A stretch of DNA of 28,498 nucleotides, from positions 1-28,498 of the forward strand of contig JADJKL010000018.1 of the NCBI GenBank assembly GCA_016706055.1, written 5' to 3'. The translations under genes were made by a program, and so were the position numbers. The notes beneath the pieces were generated by a model, which was not told where the DNA came from, did no database searches, and saw nothing but the letters and a program-made list of their open reading frames with translations. Below, piece after piece: positions 1-6,880 of this stretch; position 1 is the first letter of the stretch; each line of letters begins with the position of its first letter. Source of the DNA: Chitinophagaceae bacterium. GTDB lineage: Bacteria > Bacteroidota > Bacteroidia > Chitinophagales > Chitinophagaceae.

Positions 1-49
1 AACTTCTGTCAACTCGTCAAATATCCGTCCACTATCATTATTTGTTTCG

Positions 50-74
50 AAAAAAGGAAAACTTTTCCTTTTTT
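50..74 (-). terminator. A/T-rich perfect inverted repeat, possible terminator of the toxin-antitoxin pair
   Basis: A 12-base perfect inverted repeat (AAAAAAGGAAAA, one central C, TTTTCCTTTTTT) lies about 80 bases past the end of the antitoxin gene on the minus strand. It has only two G:C pairs per arm and essentially no loop, so as a hairpin it is weak; the run of T on either strand would suit a bidirectional terminator. Nothing else, and no gene, is seen in bases 1-154. Confidence 0.3.
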
Positions 75-154
75 CATTTGTTTATGAATTTTTTTCATGC
101 CACCCGCTGACATTAATGCCATTCTTGCATTCATTCTGACAGTTTTTATAGTTC

Positions 155-466
155 CTACAAATGCTTTAGATCAAAACTGTACATAAAATTGATATGGTTT
201 TGATCATCCACATTCTGCTGCCAGCCAGATTCCCGGTGGCTTATATCTACAATTTGTTTGGTATTCATTCCCCTGAATCGTTCAGATACTTTTTGCAGCA
301 TTGCCAGCTCACTGTCGGTAAATAAGCCACCATCAGCTGTAAACTGTAAAGAATCCGCCTGGAATTGCTCACCTACAAAATTGTCAAAATCGATCTCGTA
401 AATATCAGCATAGCCCTTATTCACTACATCATTATAAATAGCGCCATAATTATCCGGCACCGGCCC
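155..466 (-). CDS. Antitoxin C-terminal part (Panacea/SocA-like DUF4065 domain), split off by a frameshift
   Basis: This is the C-terminal half of the Panacea (DUF4065, SocA-like) domain of the antitoxin whose N-terminal part is at 424-1155. Reading on from the codons for AYERG in the upstream part, the frame here continues PVPDNYGAIYND, which is what the family shows at this point. The upstream frame instead gives an unrelated tail and stops. One base missing in the GGCCCC run near 462-467 explains the break. The domain would bind and neutralise the partner toxin or act as an antitoxin scaffold (family knowledge). The separate open frame could only start at a GTG inside the domain, so it should not be read as a gene of its own. 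Either the gene is broken or the base was lost in sequencing; the other indels in the window favour the second. Confidence 0.7.
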   Translation of the reverse strand, partial: GPVPDNYGAIYNDVVNKGYADIYEIDFDNFVGEQFQADSLQFTADGGLFTDSELAMLQKVSERFRGMNTKQIVDISHRESGWQQNVDDQNHINFMYSFDLKHL

Positions 467-1155
467 CGTTCATATGCCTGGTAGCAAGCCCCGCTAATGC
501 CAAACCCATGCTCCTTATAATGACCAAAATCTGCATAGAACATCAGCTTGTTCATCGCCGTTAAAAAAGGTTTGTTATAGTGCGCAAAAAAATTCACCAT
601 CGCTGCCACCTTCTTAAGCCTCGGTGTCCGGAATCCATTATAAATATTCGGTACTTCACATCCCATTAGCTTTCGTTCATAATAAGCCATCCCCCGGTTC
701 CAGTGATCAAAGAATTGGTGTAGCTTTTTTTGCACCTTACTGTACTCATGCTCTTCAAGGGCATGTTTATTCAGGTACACCAACCGTTTAAATTCATCAG
801 GCTGTTCCGCCAGTTTGATCAGCCTTCCATTTGCCACCGTAGGCATCTCACCACCCTCATACAATCGGTACACATTCGTACCAAACCCAAACACCTCACT
901 CATCTTCGCCGCACTTAGCCCATAGCGTTCCCGCATCTCTTTTATTTCTTCTACGAAAGGGATACCATACTTCACACGGTATTGGTTATGCACCTGCGTC
1001 AGGTTCAGCATATCCAGTGCATCATCAGTAAATTGTTCTTCAGTGTCTGCGCATACATAACAATGGTACACCAGGTCAAACATTTCTTTCCGGTATTCCA
1101 GCGTCGTTCGCCTTTTTTCTAGTCGCACAGCTCCACCTGTAAATGGACTTTTCAT
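424..1155 (-). CDS. Type II antitoxin: MqsA-like N-terminus, helix-turn-helix, start of Panacea domain (frameshifted)
   Basis: Partner antitoxin of the MqsR-like toxin just upstream; the two genes overlap by four bases, toxin first, as in mqsRA. Residues about 1-60 resemble the MqsA zinc-finger region but only one Cys pair (CYVC, about residues 32-35) is present; the start MKSPFTGG lacks the first CxxC. Residues about 60-115 form an Xre-type helix-turn-helix (YGLSAAKMSEVFGFGTNVYR and following), which would bind the operator and autoregulate the operon. From about residue 150 a Panacea/DUF4065 domain begins (TPRLKKVAAMVNFFAHYNK, then MNKLMFYADF) and is cut at about residue 230 by a one-base deletion; its remainder lies at 155-466. 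Reconstructed length is about 330 residues. Family membership is firm from motif order and gene order; toxin neutralisation is inferred. Confidence 0.8.
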   Translation of the reverse strand: MKSPFTGGAVRLEKRRTTLEYRKEMFDLVYHCYVCADTEEQFTDDALDMLNLTQVHNQYRVKYGIPFVEEIKEMRERYGLSAAKMSEVFGFGTNVYRLYEGGEMPTVANGRLIKLAEQPDEFKRLVYLNKHALEEHEYSKVQKKLHQFFDHWNRGMAYYERKLMGCEVPNIYNGFRTPRLKKVAAMVNFFAHYNKPFLTAMNKLMFYADFGHYKEHGFGISGACYQAYERGRCRIIMALFIMM

Positions 1156-1508
1156 AATTCACTCTTTAAAGGATAGTTCATAGCATGCTCCGAAACATGA
1201 AAGGAGATACACAATACCTTATTACTCGCTATTCCCATCGTTATCTTAATATACACTTCATGCCCCTTCACTGCCTTTCCAAACACCCACATCATACTTC
1301 CTCCATATAATTTTTCTTCAATCGGTCCCTCACAATAATCAGTTACTTCAAGTTCTTCCAGAATCTTAGTCCTGGCCGCTGGCACTATATCCAGCGTCAA
1401 TAAGGTCTGGGTATTTTTAAAGCGTTCATCCCGGTAAATCACTCCCCATACTCCAAGCTTCACTTTAAAATCCCGTAAAAAAACAGCTACCTCATCTTTA
1501 GTACTCAT
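1152..1508 (-). CDS. mqsR: MqsR-family toxin (mRNA interferase-type)
   Basis: A 118-residue protein of the MqsR/GCU-specific mRNA interferase family in its Bacteroidota form. The diagnostic part is the C-terminal strand pair: GHEVYIKITMG followed by KVLCISFHVSEH matches the QVYLKITV...VLIVSF core of E. coli MqsR, including the conserved Tyr and Lys of that strand, preceded by DYCEGPIEEKLYGG and MWVFGK. The expected action is ribosome-independent cleavage of mRNA in the cytoplasm until bound by the antitoxin; cleavage specificity cannot be told from sequence. The ATG at 1506-1508 is the only good start. Its stop overlaps the antitoxin start, so the two are cotranslated. A 12-base palindrome 33 bases upstream is a candidate autoregulatory site. 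The gene itself is intact. Confidence 0.85.
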   Translation of the reverse strand: MSTKDEVAVFLRDFKVKLGVWGVIYRDERFKNTQTLLTLDIVPAARTKILEELEVTDYCEGPIEEKLYGGSMMWVFGKAVKGHEVYIKITMGIASNKVLCISFHVSEHAMNYPLKSEL

Positions 1509-1540
1509 AACAAAATTATGCCATTTTATAGTAATTATAC

Positions 1541-1552
1541 AACTAATTAGTT
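1541..1552. promoter_or_regulatory. Palindrome AACTAATTAGTT, putative operator of the toxin-antitoxin operon
   Basis: A perfect 12-base palindrome sits 33 bases upstream of the mqsR-type toxin start in the 206-base gap shared with the divergent gene at 1715. The antitoxin carries a helix-turn-helix, and E. coli MqsA binds a palindrome in the same place, so this is a natural candidate operator. A partial match (tagtaatta) lies just before it. The A/T-rich background means chance is possible. Confidence 0.4.
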
Positions 1553-1665
1553 TAATTTATGCACAATTTTTTAGCAATTCGTACATATTCCCGCCTTTCC
1601 TTAGCAATTTCTTCCCCTCAAATCAGCCAGTTTTGAAAGGTATAAGGAAACCCAATACCCGACAA

Positions 1666-1679
1666 CCGTGTAAATACGG
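1666..1679 (+). promoter_or_regulatory. CCGTGTAAATACGG box upstream of the gene at 1715
   Basis: Imperfect palindrome CCGTGTAAATACGG ending 35 bases before the ATG at 1715. Three related copies occur in the window (4812-4825, 8217-8230, 8488-8501), and those preceding genes point the same way relative to the gene. I read it as a binding site for a shared regulator; the regulator is not identified. Confidence 0.5.
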
Positions 1680-1714
1680 ATGTTTAAAATCATGAAGACG
1701 GCTTCTTTTGTAAA

Positions 1715-2338
1715 ATGGCAATAAAAGGGAAACACAAATCGATAGACATTTCTTTCACAGATTTCATTGACTTTGTAAATAAATCAGGTGGTTCCAAACT
1801 TACCAAAGTAAGGCAGGTAAAGAATAGAGAAGAATACAACCCTGCCACAGATTTTTATAAGGCTTTAAGGGAAGGTATAATATATATACATAAAAAGAAC
1901 CACTCCAAAAAAGAACTGACTGGCATTCTGACGGGGTTAACGGATACTAAGAAAATTAAAAACTATCCGGAAGCGATTAAAGGCTATAAAAAATTTTGGG
2001 GCAATAAAAAATTTACATGGTTCACCCCTCCTTCAAAACATTGGAAAATTGGTGATATTGACATCAACATTAATCCCGAACTTGGCCTGGAATATGATGA
2101 CAAATTTCTTGTAATTAAATTATATTTTAAAGCAGATAGGATTACAAAAGATAAGGTTAATCAGATTCTTTCGCTGTTAGAACATCAGCTTAGAAAGAAA
2201 GTTGAACCCGAAATTATATTTTGTGTCCTTGATGTCAAAGCGGGTAAGTTATTTCAAAATATTGCAAAAGATTCTTCCTTTATACCGCTTTTAGAAGGTG
2301 AAGCTGTATGTTTTGAGACGATCTGGAAAGCAATATAA
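1715..2338 (+). CDS. Conserved-looking protein of unknown function, Lys-rich
   Basis: A 207-residue protein that I do not recognise. It has no signal peptide or membrane segment and is rich in Lys and Asn. The N-terminal half (about 1-110) looks helical and basic (FYKALREGIIYIHKKNHSKK). The middle part, KHWKIGDIDININPELGLEY followed by FLVIKLYFKADRITKDKVNQ, has the alternating pattern of beta strands. That second half, ending in a helix and ILSLLEHQL...PEIIFCVLDVKAGKLF, could form a compact alpha/beta domain. The ATG at 1715 is the first start after the upstream CCGTGTAAATACGG box and has no rival. It is transcribed divergently from the toxin-antitoxin pair and stands alone; 225 bases of mostly repeat sequence follow. 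Cytoplasmic location is inferred from the absence of export signals. Confidence 0.7.
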   Translation: MAIKGKHKSIDISFTDFIDFVNKSGGSKLTKVRQVKNREEYNPATDFYKALREGIIYIHKKNHSKKELTGILTGLTDTKKIKNYPEAIKGYKKFWGNKKFTWFTPPSKHWKIGDIDININPELGLEYDDKFLVIKLYFKADRITKDKVNQILSLLEHQLRKKVEPEIIFCVLDVKAGKLFQNIAKDSSFIPLLEGEAVCFETIWKAI

Positions 2339-2424
2339 CATAGCTATTGCTTAAATTTTTCAACCACCTTTGTAATTTCGGCATCTGTATTTAATTATTG
2401 GTGAAATTAATGGCCAGCAAAATT

Positions 2425-2563
2425 TGCGCAGGCAAATAAAATCTGTGTCAATCCGTGTGGATCTGTAGCAAAATAAAATTGTGCAAGCAGCCTCCCTTAT
2501 CTGTATTTAATTCTCGTGTCAATCCCTGTGCATTCGTGGCAACAAAAATCTGCGAAGCAACAA
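2425..2563. repeat. Interspersed intergenic repeat, copy 1
   Basis: Non-coding stretch carrying the phrases 'aatctgtgtcaatccgtgt', 'tctgtatttaattctcgtg' and 'cattcgtggcaac'. The same phrases in the same order recur at 4952-5088 and 5089-5212. Such 'atctgtg / atccgtg / ttcgtgg' elements are widespread between genes of Bacteroidota; no coding capacity. The remaining bases of the 2339-2564 gap show nothing else. Confidence 0.65.
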
Positions 2564-2564
2564 T

Positions 2565-2772
2565 CTAGTCATCATCACCAGCACTTCCCCCATCCTCAGC
2601 TGAATTACCGCCCGAATCTACAGTGGGGGGTGGTGGAGTTGAAGGGGTCGGTGGTCTAAACTGAAAGTCTGGAATACTAGATTCACTAAGCTGATCTTTC
2701 ATTCCTTTTTCAGAATTGTTTTTATTTTCATTTTCATCAAGCTGATCTCCACCTGGTTTATATTTTTGACAT
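2565..2772 (-). CDS. Small Pro- and Asp-rich low-complexity protein (one indel near its start)
   Basis: On the minus strand a frame runs from KYKPGGDQLDENENKNNS through FRPPTPSTPPPPTVDSGG to a tail SAEDGGSAGDDD and a stop at 2565-2567. Its ATG (2770-2772) is followed by AAAAA; with one A fewer the frame joins as MSKYKPGG, giving 68 residues. The product is acidic, proline-rich and clearly disordered, with no signal peptide. It begins 15 bases after the stop of the two-TM gene (2788-3286), so it is probably the last gene of that transcript. The biased but consistent amino-acid composition argues that it is real; the function is unknown. Alternative: non-coding sequence that happens to be open. 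Confidence 0.4.
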
Positions 2773-2787
2773 ACTTATTGTTTTAGA

Positions 2788-3286
2788 TTATGAAATAATA
2801 CCGTAAAATGTTTTTAGAAAATTTTTCATCCTTGCGGTTGCTTTTGCTTCTATAGAGGCGCTGGTATCAAATACCATATCATCCGGAAAATTCAGTACTT
2901 CAGCATAGGATTTATGATGATCAAAATAATACTGCTCTATCGTTTCTTCAGATAGCTTACCACGCTGAATCCTGTTCCAGAATCGTTCATACTCTATATT
3001 TAATAGATCCATTTTTAAACAGCGGCTGTTAAGCTCATGGATAATTTTAGTATAAGGAAAATAAGGTTTGAGCGTCATAATAAGTTGGGAAGCCGCAATA
3101 ATACCTCCCCACAAAGAGGATAGCTATTCCATACAGCCCATGTCGCGATACTACCCGATGAAGCAATAGCAAGAAAATATTGATCCTTCTGTCAAGCCGC
3201 TGGTATTTTAGAACCAGTAATCCGATTATGTATTCCTTGAATTTCATGTTACAAAATACCGCCCAAACTTTGTCTATAAGTGTCAT
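2788..3286 (-). CDS. Two-TM membrane protein, SLATT-like (two frameshifts)
   Basis: Three minus-strand frames join into one protein of about 166 residues. The first carries MKFKEYIIGLLVLKYQRLDRR and INIFLLLL; a missing T near 3158 moves to SSGSIATWAVWNSYP; another missing T near 3116 moves to LWGGIIAASQLIMTLKPYFP and on to the C-terminus. The result has two hydrophobic segments (about residues 30-48 and 55-70) after a basic amphipathic N-terminus, then a long helical cytoplasmic part with KIIHELNSRCLKMDLLNIEY. This is the architecture of SLATT-type two-TM proteins, some of which serve as pore-forming effectors next to nucleotide-sensing partners; that assignment is tentative. No sensor or cyclase gene is adjacent. 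It follows the secreted protein gene by ten bases and probably shares its transcript. Confidence 0.55.
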
Positions 3287-3296
3287 AGAATAAATT

Positions 3297-4103
3297 TTAT
3301 ACGCATGACGAAGAGATTCTGTCAGATAAAAAACAAATAGCCATATCAGTTTTTATTATTCTGCTTTTCCTTTTTGCCTCCGCAACTGATTGCAATTCAT
3401 TAACATCAAATTGCCTCCATAAAATGGTAAGGGCGTCAGAATATACAGATTCAAGTTGCTTTGTATATGGATTCCAGAAATTATTATCCTCCGTCAACTC
3501 ACGGCGGAAAGGAACTGATTTACTATCCCAACGCATTGTGCCGCTATAAGAAAAGGTCTTTGTACCTAAGTCTAGATTTTTTTTCCATAATTTTTCACCC
3601 GAAAAATTGGATCTGGCTGTAATTACAACAGCCGCAGTAATATTTACATTCCCGTTGATAACTTCATAATTATAGCTTCTTCCAAGTATATTGTACCGTT
3701 CTTTCCAGGTTCGTTGTACTTCCGCATTATAATCAATGGCGATCTCCAGCGTAAAATCTGAATTTTGTTTATCATTAAAAACCATCTCATCCCTGCTCGA
3801 AAAGGGACCTCTTACTTTATAACCTTTGGCAGTAAGCAATGCTTCAATATCATTCGCCATTTTAGAGGAGAATAAATTATAAGGTTCTTCGTTATTTCCA
3901 TTATAATCTCCCAGCAAAAAAATAGGTTTCATTAAGGCAATAGTCACATTGGCACTCGCTACTGAATCACGCCTTGGAGGTTCATAACTATACTTCGGAC
4001 TATACCTTGGCAATGCAGTGGTTTTAGTTTTTTGGGCATTGAGTAAACAACTGGTAGAAATAACAAACAGTAGTGTTAATAGTTTTGGCAATAGCTTTCT
4101 CAT
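3297..4103 (-). CDS. Secreted protein of unknown function, HpaA-like core
   Basis: A 268-residue protein with a clear Sec signal peptide (MRKLLPKLLTLLFVISTSCLLNAQ), cleaved after AQ; the Cys is not in a good lipobox. The core ANVTIALMKPIF...FSSKMANDIEALLTAKGYKV followed by SSRDEMVFNDKQNSDFTLEI resembles the order of features in HpaA/neuraminyllactose-binding haemagglutinin proteins (long helix, 'KGY.V', 'DEM.F.DK', beta strand). I rate that as weak similarity. The last residues (IIKTDMAICFLSDRISSSCV) look like read-through: with one more A in the AAAAA run near 3375 the frame would end KKEKQNNKN with a stop, a more natural tail. It lies between the YidD-like gene and the two-TM gene, all on the minus strand. 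Periplasm or cell surface. Confidence 0.65.
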   Translation of the reverse strand: MRKLLPKLLTLLFVISTSCLLNAQKTKTTALPRYSPKYSYEPPRRDSVASANVTIALMKPIFLLGDYNGNNEEPYNLFSSKMANDIEALLTAKGYKVRGPFSSRDEMVFNDKQNSDFTLEIAIDYNAEVQRTWKERYNILGRSYNYEVINGNVNITAAVVITARSNFSGEKLWKKNLDLGTKTFSYSGTMRWDSKSVPFRRELTEDNNFWNPYTKQLESVYSDALTILWRQFDVNELQSVAEAKRKSRIIKTDMAICFLSDRISSSCV

Positions 4104-4181
4104 TTTAAGTTTTTAAATGTTTGAATTAGGTACTAAATGTCTGATAAGCAACAATTATTTTGGGAAAAAAGATGTTAGCAT

Positions 4182-4503
4182 TTATCCTTCTACCTCGTCG
4201 TCATGGTTCATGTCCTCACGAATAAGAGCTGCGTTTATACTAACCGTGTATCTTCAATCGGCACTACACTTCTATCAGCCAGAATGATCCACTGCATCCC
4301 ATCCGGTGTTTTATAAAACCGATAACCAGGTCTGCATTGAAGTTTTCGTTGTCGCAATGCAATTCTCCCCGTCCTGAATCCCTTCTCCTTGGTAACTGCA
4401 AACACATATTGAGAGCAACTGCATTTAAATAAGCAATGCCTCCGCATTCTTTCGGTACTACTAACCAGTATACACGTATGGCAAACAATAACAATTGCTT
4501 CAT
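4182..4503 (-). CDS. YidD-like membrane protein insertion efficiency factor (frameshifted)
   Basis: The protein starts MKQLLLFAIRVYWLVVPKE and continues, after one missing A near 4447, as MRRHCLFKCSCSQYVF...KGFRTG...LRQRKLQCRPGY. This is the YidD (DUF37, former haemolysin-like) pattern: an amphipathic N-terminal helix, C-x-F-x-x-x-CSxY, a helix with G-x-x-x-G, then C-x-PGY. YidD assists YidC in inserting inner-membrane proteins. The usual gene lies beside rnpA and yidC; this one is in an accessory operon and carries an extra C-terminal stretch (about 25 residues, DGMQWIILADRSVVPIEDT), so it is likely a divergent relative. The visible frame stops at 4235, but one further indel would extend it to an acidic tail ending at 4182. 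Its start overlaps the previous gene's stop (TGATG). Confidence 0.6.
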
Positions 4504-4733
4504 CAGGCTCTCTTAAAAACCAATACACTATAAGATGTAATGATTGCTGGTTGTGCACCCATGCCAAAACATCCGTTCGTTCCCGCTACAGTAGTTTCAA
4601 CAGTATCCATCCTTTGATATTCCCACCCTTCTGCAACAGTAGTATCAATAATAGTTTGCATTTGTTGGGCTACTACGGCCGATGTATCCTCCCGGTTTAT
4701 TTGAGCGGCAAATGGCAGTATTTTATAAGTCAT
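4503..4733 (-). CDS. Small DUF4177-like protein
   Basis: A 76-residue protein from the ATG at 4731-4733. A longer frame reaches back to 4778 but its extra residues (LFLNFLFHLFKTTT) come from the leader. The pattern MTYKILPF, then AQQMQTIIDTTVAEGWEYQRM, then SYSVLVFKRA fits small DUF4177-type folds: strand, helix, 'GWE' turn and a final strand. Function unknown; probably cytoplasmic. It is the first gene of a minus-strand transcript, 78 bases downstream of the CCGTGTAAACACGG box at 4812, and its stop overlaps the start of the YidD-like gene, so the two are translationally coupled. Confidence 0.6.
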   Translation of the reverse strand: MTYKILPFAAQINREDTSAVVAQQMQTIIDTTVAEGWEYQRMDTVETTVAGTNGCFGMGAQPAIITSYSVLVFKRA

Positions 4734-4811
4734 GGTGGTGGTTTTAAAAAGATGAAATAGAAAATTTAAAAACAACATAGCTAAGTTGCAGCATTAGTAT
4801 AGAGCAGGCAA

Positions 4812-4825
4812 CCGTGTTTACACGG
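4812..4825 (-). promoter_or_regulatory. CCGTGTAAACACGG box upstream of the 4733-2565 minus-strand genes
   Basis: Perfect palindrome (read on the minus strand CCGTGTAAACACGG), 78 bases upstream of the ATG at 4733. Same motif and same orientation to its gene as the copies at 1666 and 8217. Confidence 0.5.
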
Positions 4826-4951
4826 AGAGCCATAGACAATTATAATTGGTATGCAATGCTGCATGGTCATTCTGCAACATTCGTGACCATCTCGCACTGT
4901 CATACCGAGCTCGACCCGGTATCTTTCTTAACCTGGGCCTACAACAAACCC

Positions 4952-5088
4952 TGCTAAGCAGATAAAATCATTGCTAATCAGTACAATCCGTGTTCCTGTA
5001 TTTCCATTGCCGACAGGCAATCCCAATTTGTATTTAATCTTCGTGACCATTCGTTGCCTTTCGTGTCTTTCGTGGCCAAAAAAATCTG
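4952..5088. repeat. Interspersed intergenic repeat, copy 2
   Basis: Contains 'gcagataaaatc', 'tacaatccgtgt', 'gacaggcaatcccaatttg', 'atttaatcttcgtgaccattcg' and 'tttcgtggccaa'. It is followed directly by copy 3, so the pair forms a degenerate tandem of about 130 bases per unit. The small open frames here on both strands are translations of the repeat, not genes. Confidence 0.7.
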
Positions 5089-5212
5089 CGCTAGCAGATA
5101 AAATCTGTGTTAATCCGTACAATCCGTGTAATCTGTGTCCCAGTATTCACATTGCCAACAGGCAATCCCAATTTGCATTTAATCTTCGTGAACATTCGTG
5201 GCCAACAAAACC
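5089..5212. repeat. Interspersed intergenic repeat, copy 3 (tandem with copy 2)
   Basis: Repeats the order of copy 2: 'gcagataaaatctgtgttaa', 'tacaatccgtgtaatctgtg', 'aacaggcaatcccaatttg', 'atttaatcttcgtgaacattcgtgg'. The stretch 'caggcaatcccaatttg' is identical in both copies, so the duplication is fairly recent. Confidence 0.7.
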
Positions 5213-5228
5213 TAATTCGAATTCACTA

Positions 5229-6008
5229 TCATTGGATAATAGACATCCAGCCTGATAATGTATTCAATATGTCTTGCGTTAATTTAACACCACTGTTTTT
5301 ACAACCCGAACCATATCCATGAATTCCGACCACAAAAAATTTACCATCTCTTTGAATAAGTATAGGAGAGCCACTAGCTCCTTTATGGGTACCTAATGAA
5401 TAACTCATCATAGCTCCGTTTTCATAAAAACCAGTCAGGCTTCCATTATTTTGTTTTTGAAAAAAGTTCGGAATTATAACTGCTGATTCCACCCGGGTAA
5501 CCGGCAAACAATATCGCATCACCTGGTTTTGCTAGCAAATCGCAGTCAGCCGCTAAAAGAAAACCGCCTAGCTTATTATATAAGGTTAGGTCAGGTAAGA
5601 TAATGATGCCATAATCAAATGACGGGCCTCCTTCCTTGTTCGTTTGCGTTGATTTTTTATAAACGATGAAGGGTAAAAAGTATTGGAAGCAGTGCGGGCT
5701 AGGGAGATCATTCCGTATGTTAGTAATGGATCAGTAGAACTAAGCTTTGTACCTTGCCCGTTATGAGCAGCTGCTATTTCATAGCGGTTTGCATTGTAAA
5801 GATTGTGAGCATTGGTAAGTAACACCCTTGGAGCTATTAAAAATGCAGTGGAAGTATAGGCAGTGCCATGCGCATTGAATTTTCGTAGATAACAAACATA
5901 TTTATAGGGTTCCTGTTTGGTATTATCGGTACTTATCGGAGTACAGTCTTGACCTCGCAGCTAAACAAAAAATAAGAACAAAGCTGGAAGAAAGAAAAAG
6001 TATTTCAT
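5229..6008 (-). CDS. Secreted trypsin-like serine protease (three frameshifts)
   Basis: Reconstructed protein of about 260 residues with the full catalytic triad of the trypsin/Glu-endopeptidase fold: His in VLLTNAHNLY, Asp in SFDYGIIILPD, Ser in HKGASGSPILIQ. The start is the ATG at 6006-6008, giving a hydrophobic signal (MKYFFFLPALFLFF) cut by one missing T near 5955. After that, DCTPISTDNTKQEPYKYV leads to the His motif. A second break near 5625 separates the His and Asp parts, and a third near 5465 (run of A/T) separates GYPGG from LTGFYENGAMMSYSLGTHKG. Expected role: secreted endopeptidase, periplasmic or extracellular. It starts six bases after the stop of the large envelope protein at 6015, so the two are one operon. 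Three indels in one gene suggest either decay or poor sequence; the intact triad favours the latter. Confidence 0.7.
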
Positions 6009-6014
6009 AGTTAA

Positions 6015-6880
6015 TTATTTATCTTGTCCGGAACGTTTTATCATCGTACTTAGGTTGGTGCTATAACCAAATAATATCTGGGGAAAATAACCAGTTTTAT
6101 TTTTCGAAACAGTGGAAGGTAGTAGCCGCTCATCTATATTCTCTGCAAGCTGCTTATTAAAAGAAAACCAGCCGTTATATCGGAAGAATAATCCACCCTT
6201 GCTCTCTTTTCCGGTTTGAACATAAATATTCAGCTCATGCGGTATTGCCCACGAACTGGCCCACAAAAAAGAAGGATTGTCTACCGATGTTGGAAGGTTA
6301 TTGGCACGATGCATATTTCCTAAAAATGCAAGTCCCACATTAAGATCCCCGCCAAATATATTATCCGGTCTTAGCACCCATTGCAGGTTCATTTCAGGTA
6401 CGATCTTGTGTTGTGTACTGGTATCTGATATAGTCGCTACTTTTGAACCAAAGACCCTAAGCCCAAACTCCATGTTCAGCCACGAATTCTGCTTTTTGAT
6501 TTCCCAACTTACTAATGCACCCCGTATATAAAGCTGGTAATAAGCCTTCCGAACAATATCAAGATTGTACAGGTAGTTAGCTGAATCTGTTTTCCGGGTT
6601 AATGTTTGAGTGATAGGATTAAAAACGGAGAAACTGTCATTCGCAAGCAGGATGGTGCTAGCCTGTCTTCTTTCAGAATTAATTGTGTTATTATAAATAT
6701 AACTGAAATTGGCATGTACATGCGGCAGCCACGTAGTGATTCGGTAATTTCTAAGGTTTACAGGAATAACAGCATCGCCTTCGAGTTGTGCAAACCCATT
6801 TGGATTAGATCCTAAAAAACCAAGCGGATCTAAAAAAGTACGAAAACTTAAATAGTCAGAATAACGGCGGCGATAAATCT
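6015..6880 (-). CDS. C-terminal, beta-rich part of the large envelope protein (split by frameshift from 6848-8119)
   Basis: The frame opens with KIYRRRYSDYLSFRTFLDPL and continues through GFAQLEGDAVIPVNLRNYRI, TTWLPHVHANFSYIYNN, MEFGLRVFGSKVATI and a C-terminus YFPQILFGYSTNLSTMIKRS. Short amphipathic strands with alternating hydrophobic residues and aromatic girdles suggest an outer-membrane beta-barrel of roughly 10-12 strands. The upstream part ends DSATRFIAAVILTI; one extra A near 6879 turns this into DSATKIYRRRY and joins the two without a gap. It is therefore the second half of one protein. The largest open ATG frame starts only at 6473 and is not the true start. Confidence 0.6.

Noticed and set aside
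4971..5322. Overlapping plus-strand open frames with similar sequences
   Set aside because: They are translations of the tandem intergenic repeat; the likeness between them comes from the DNA repeat and they have no start context.
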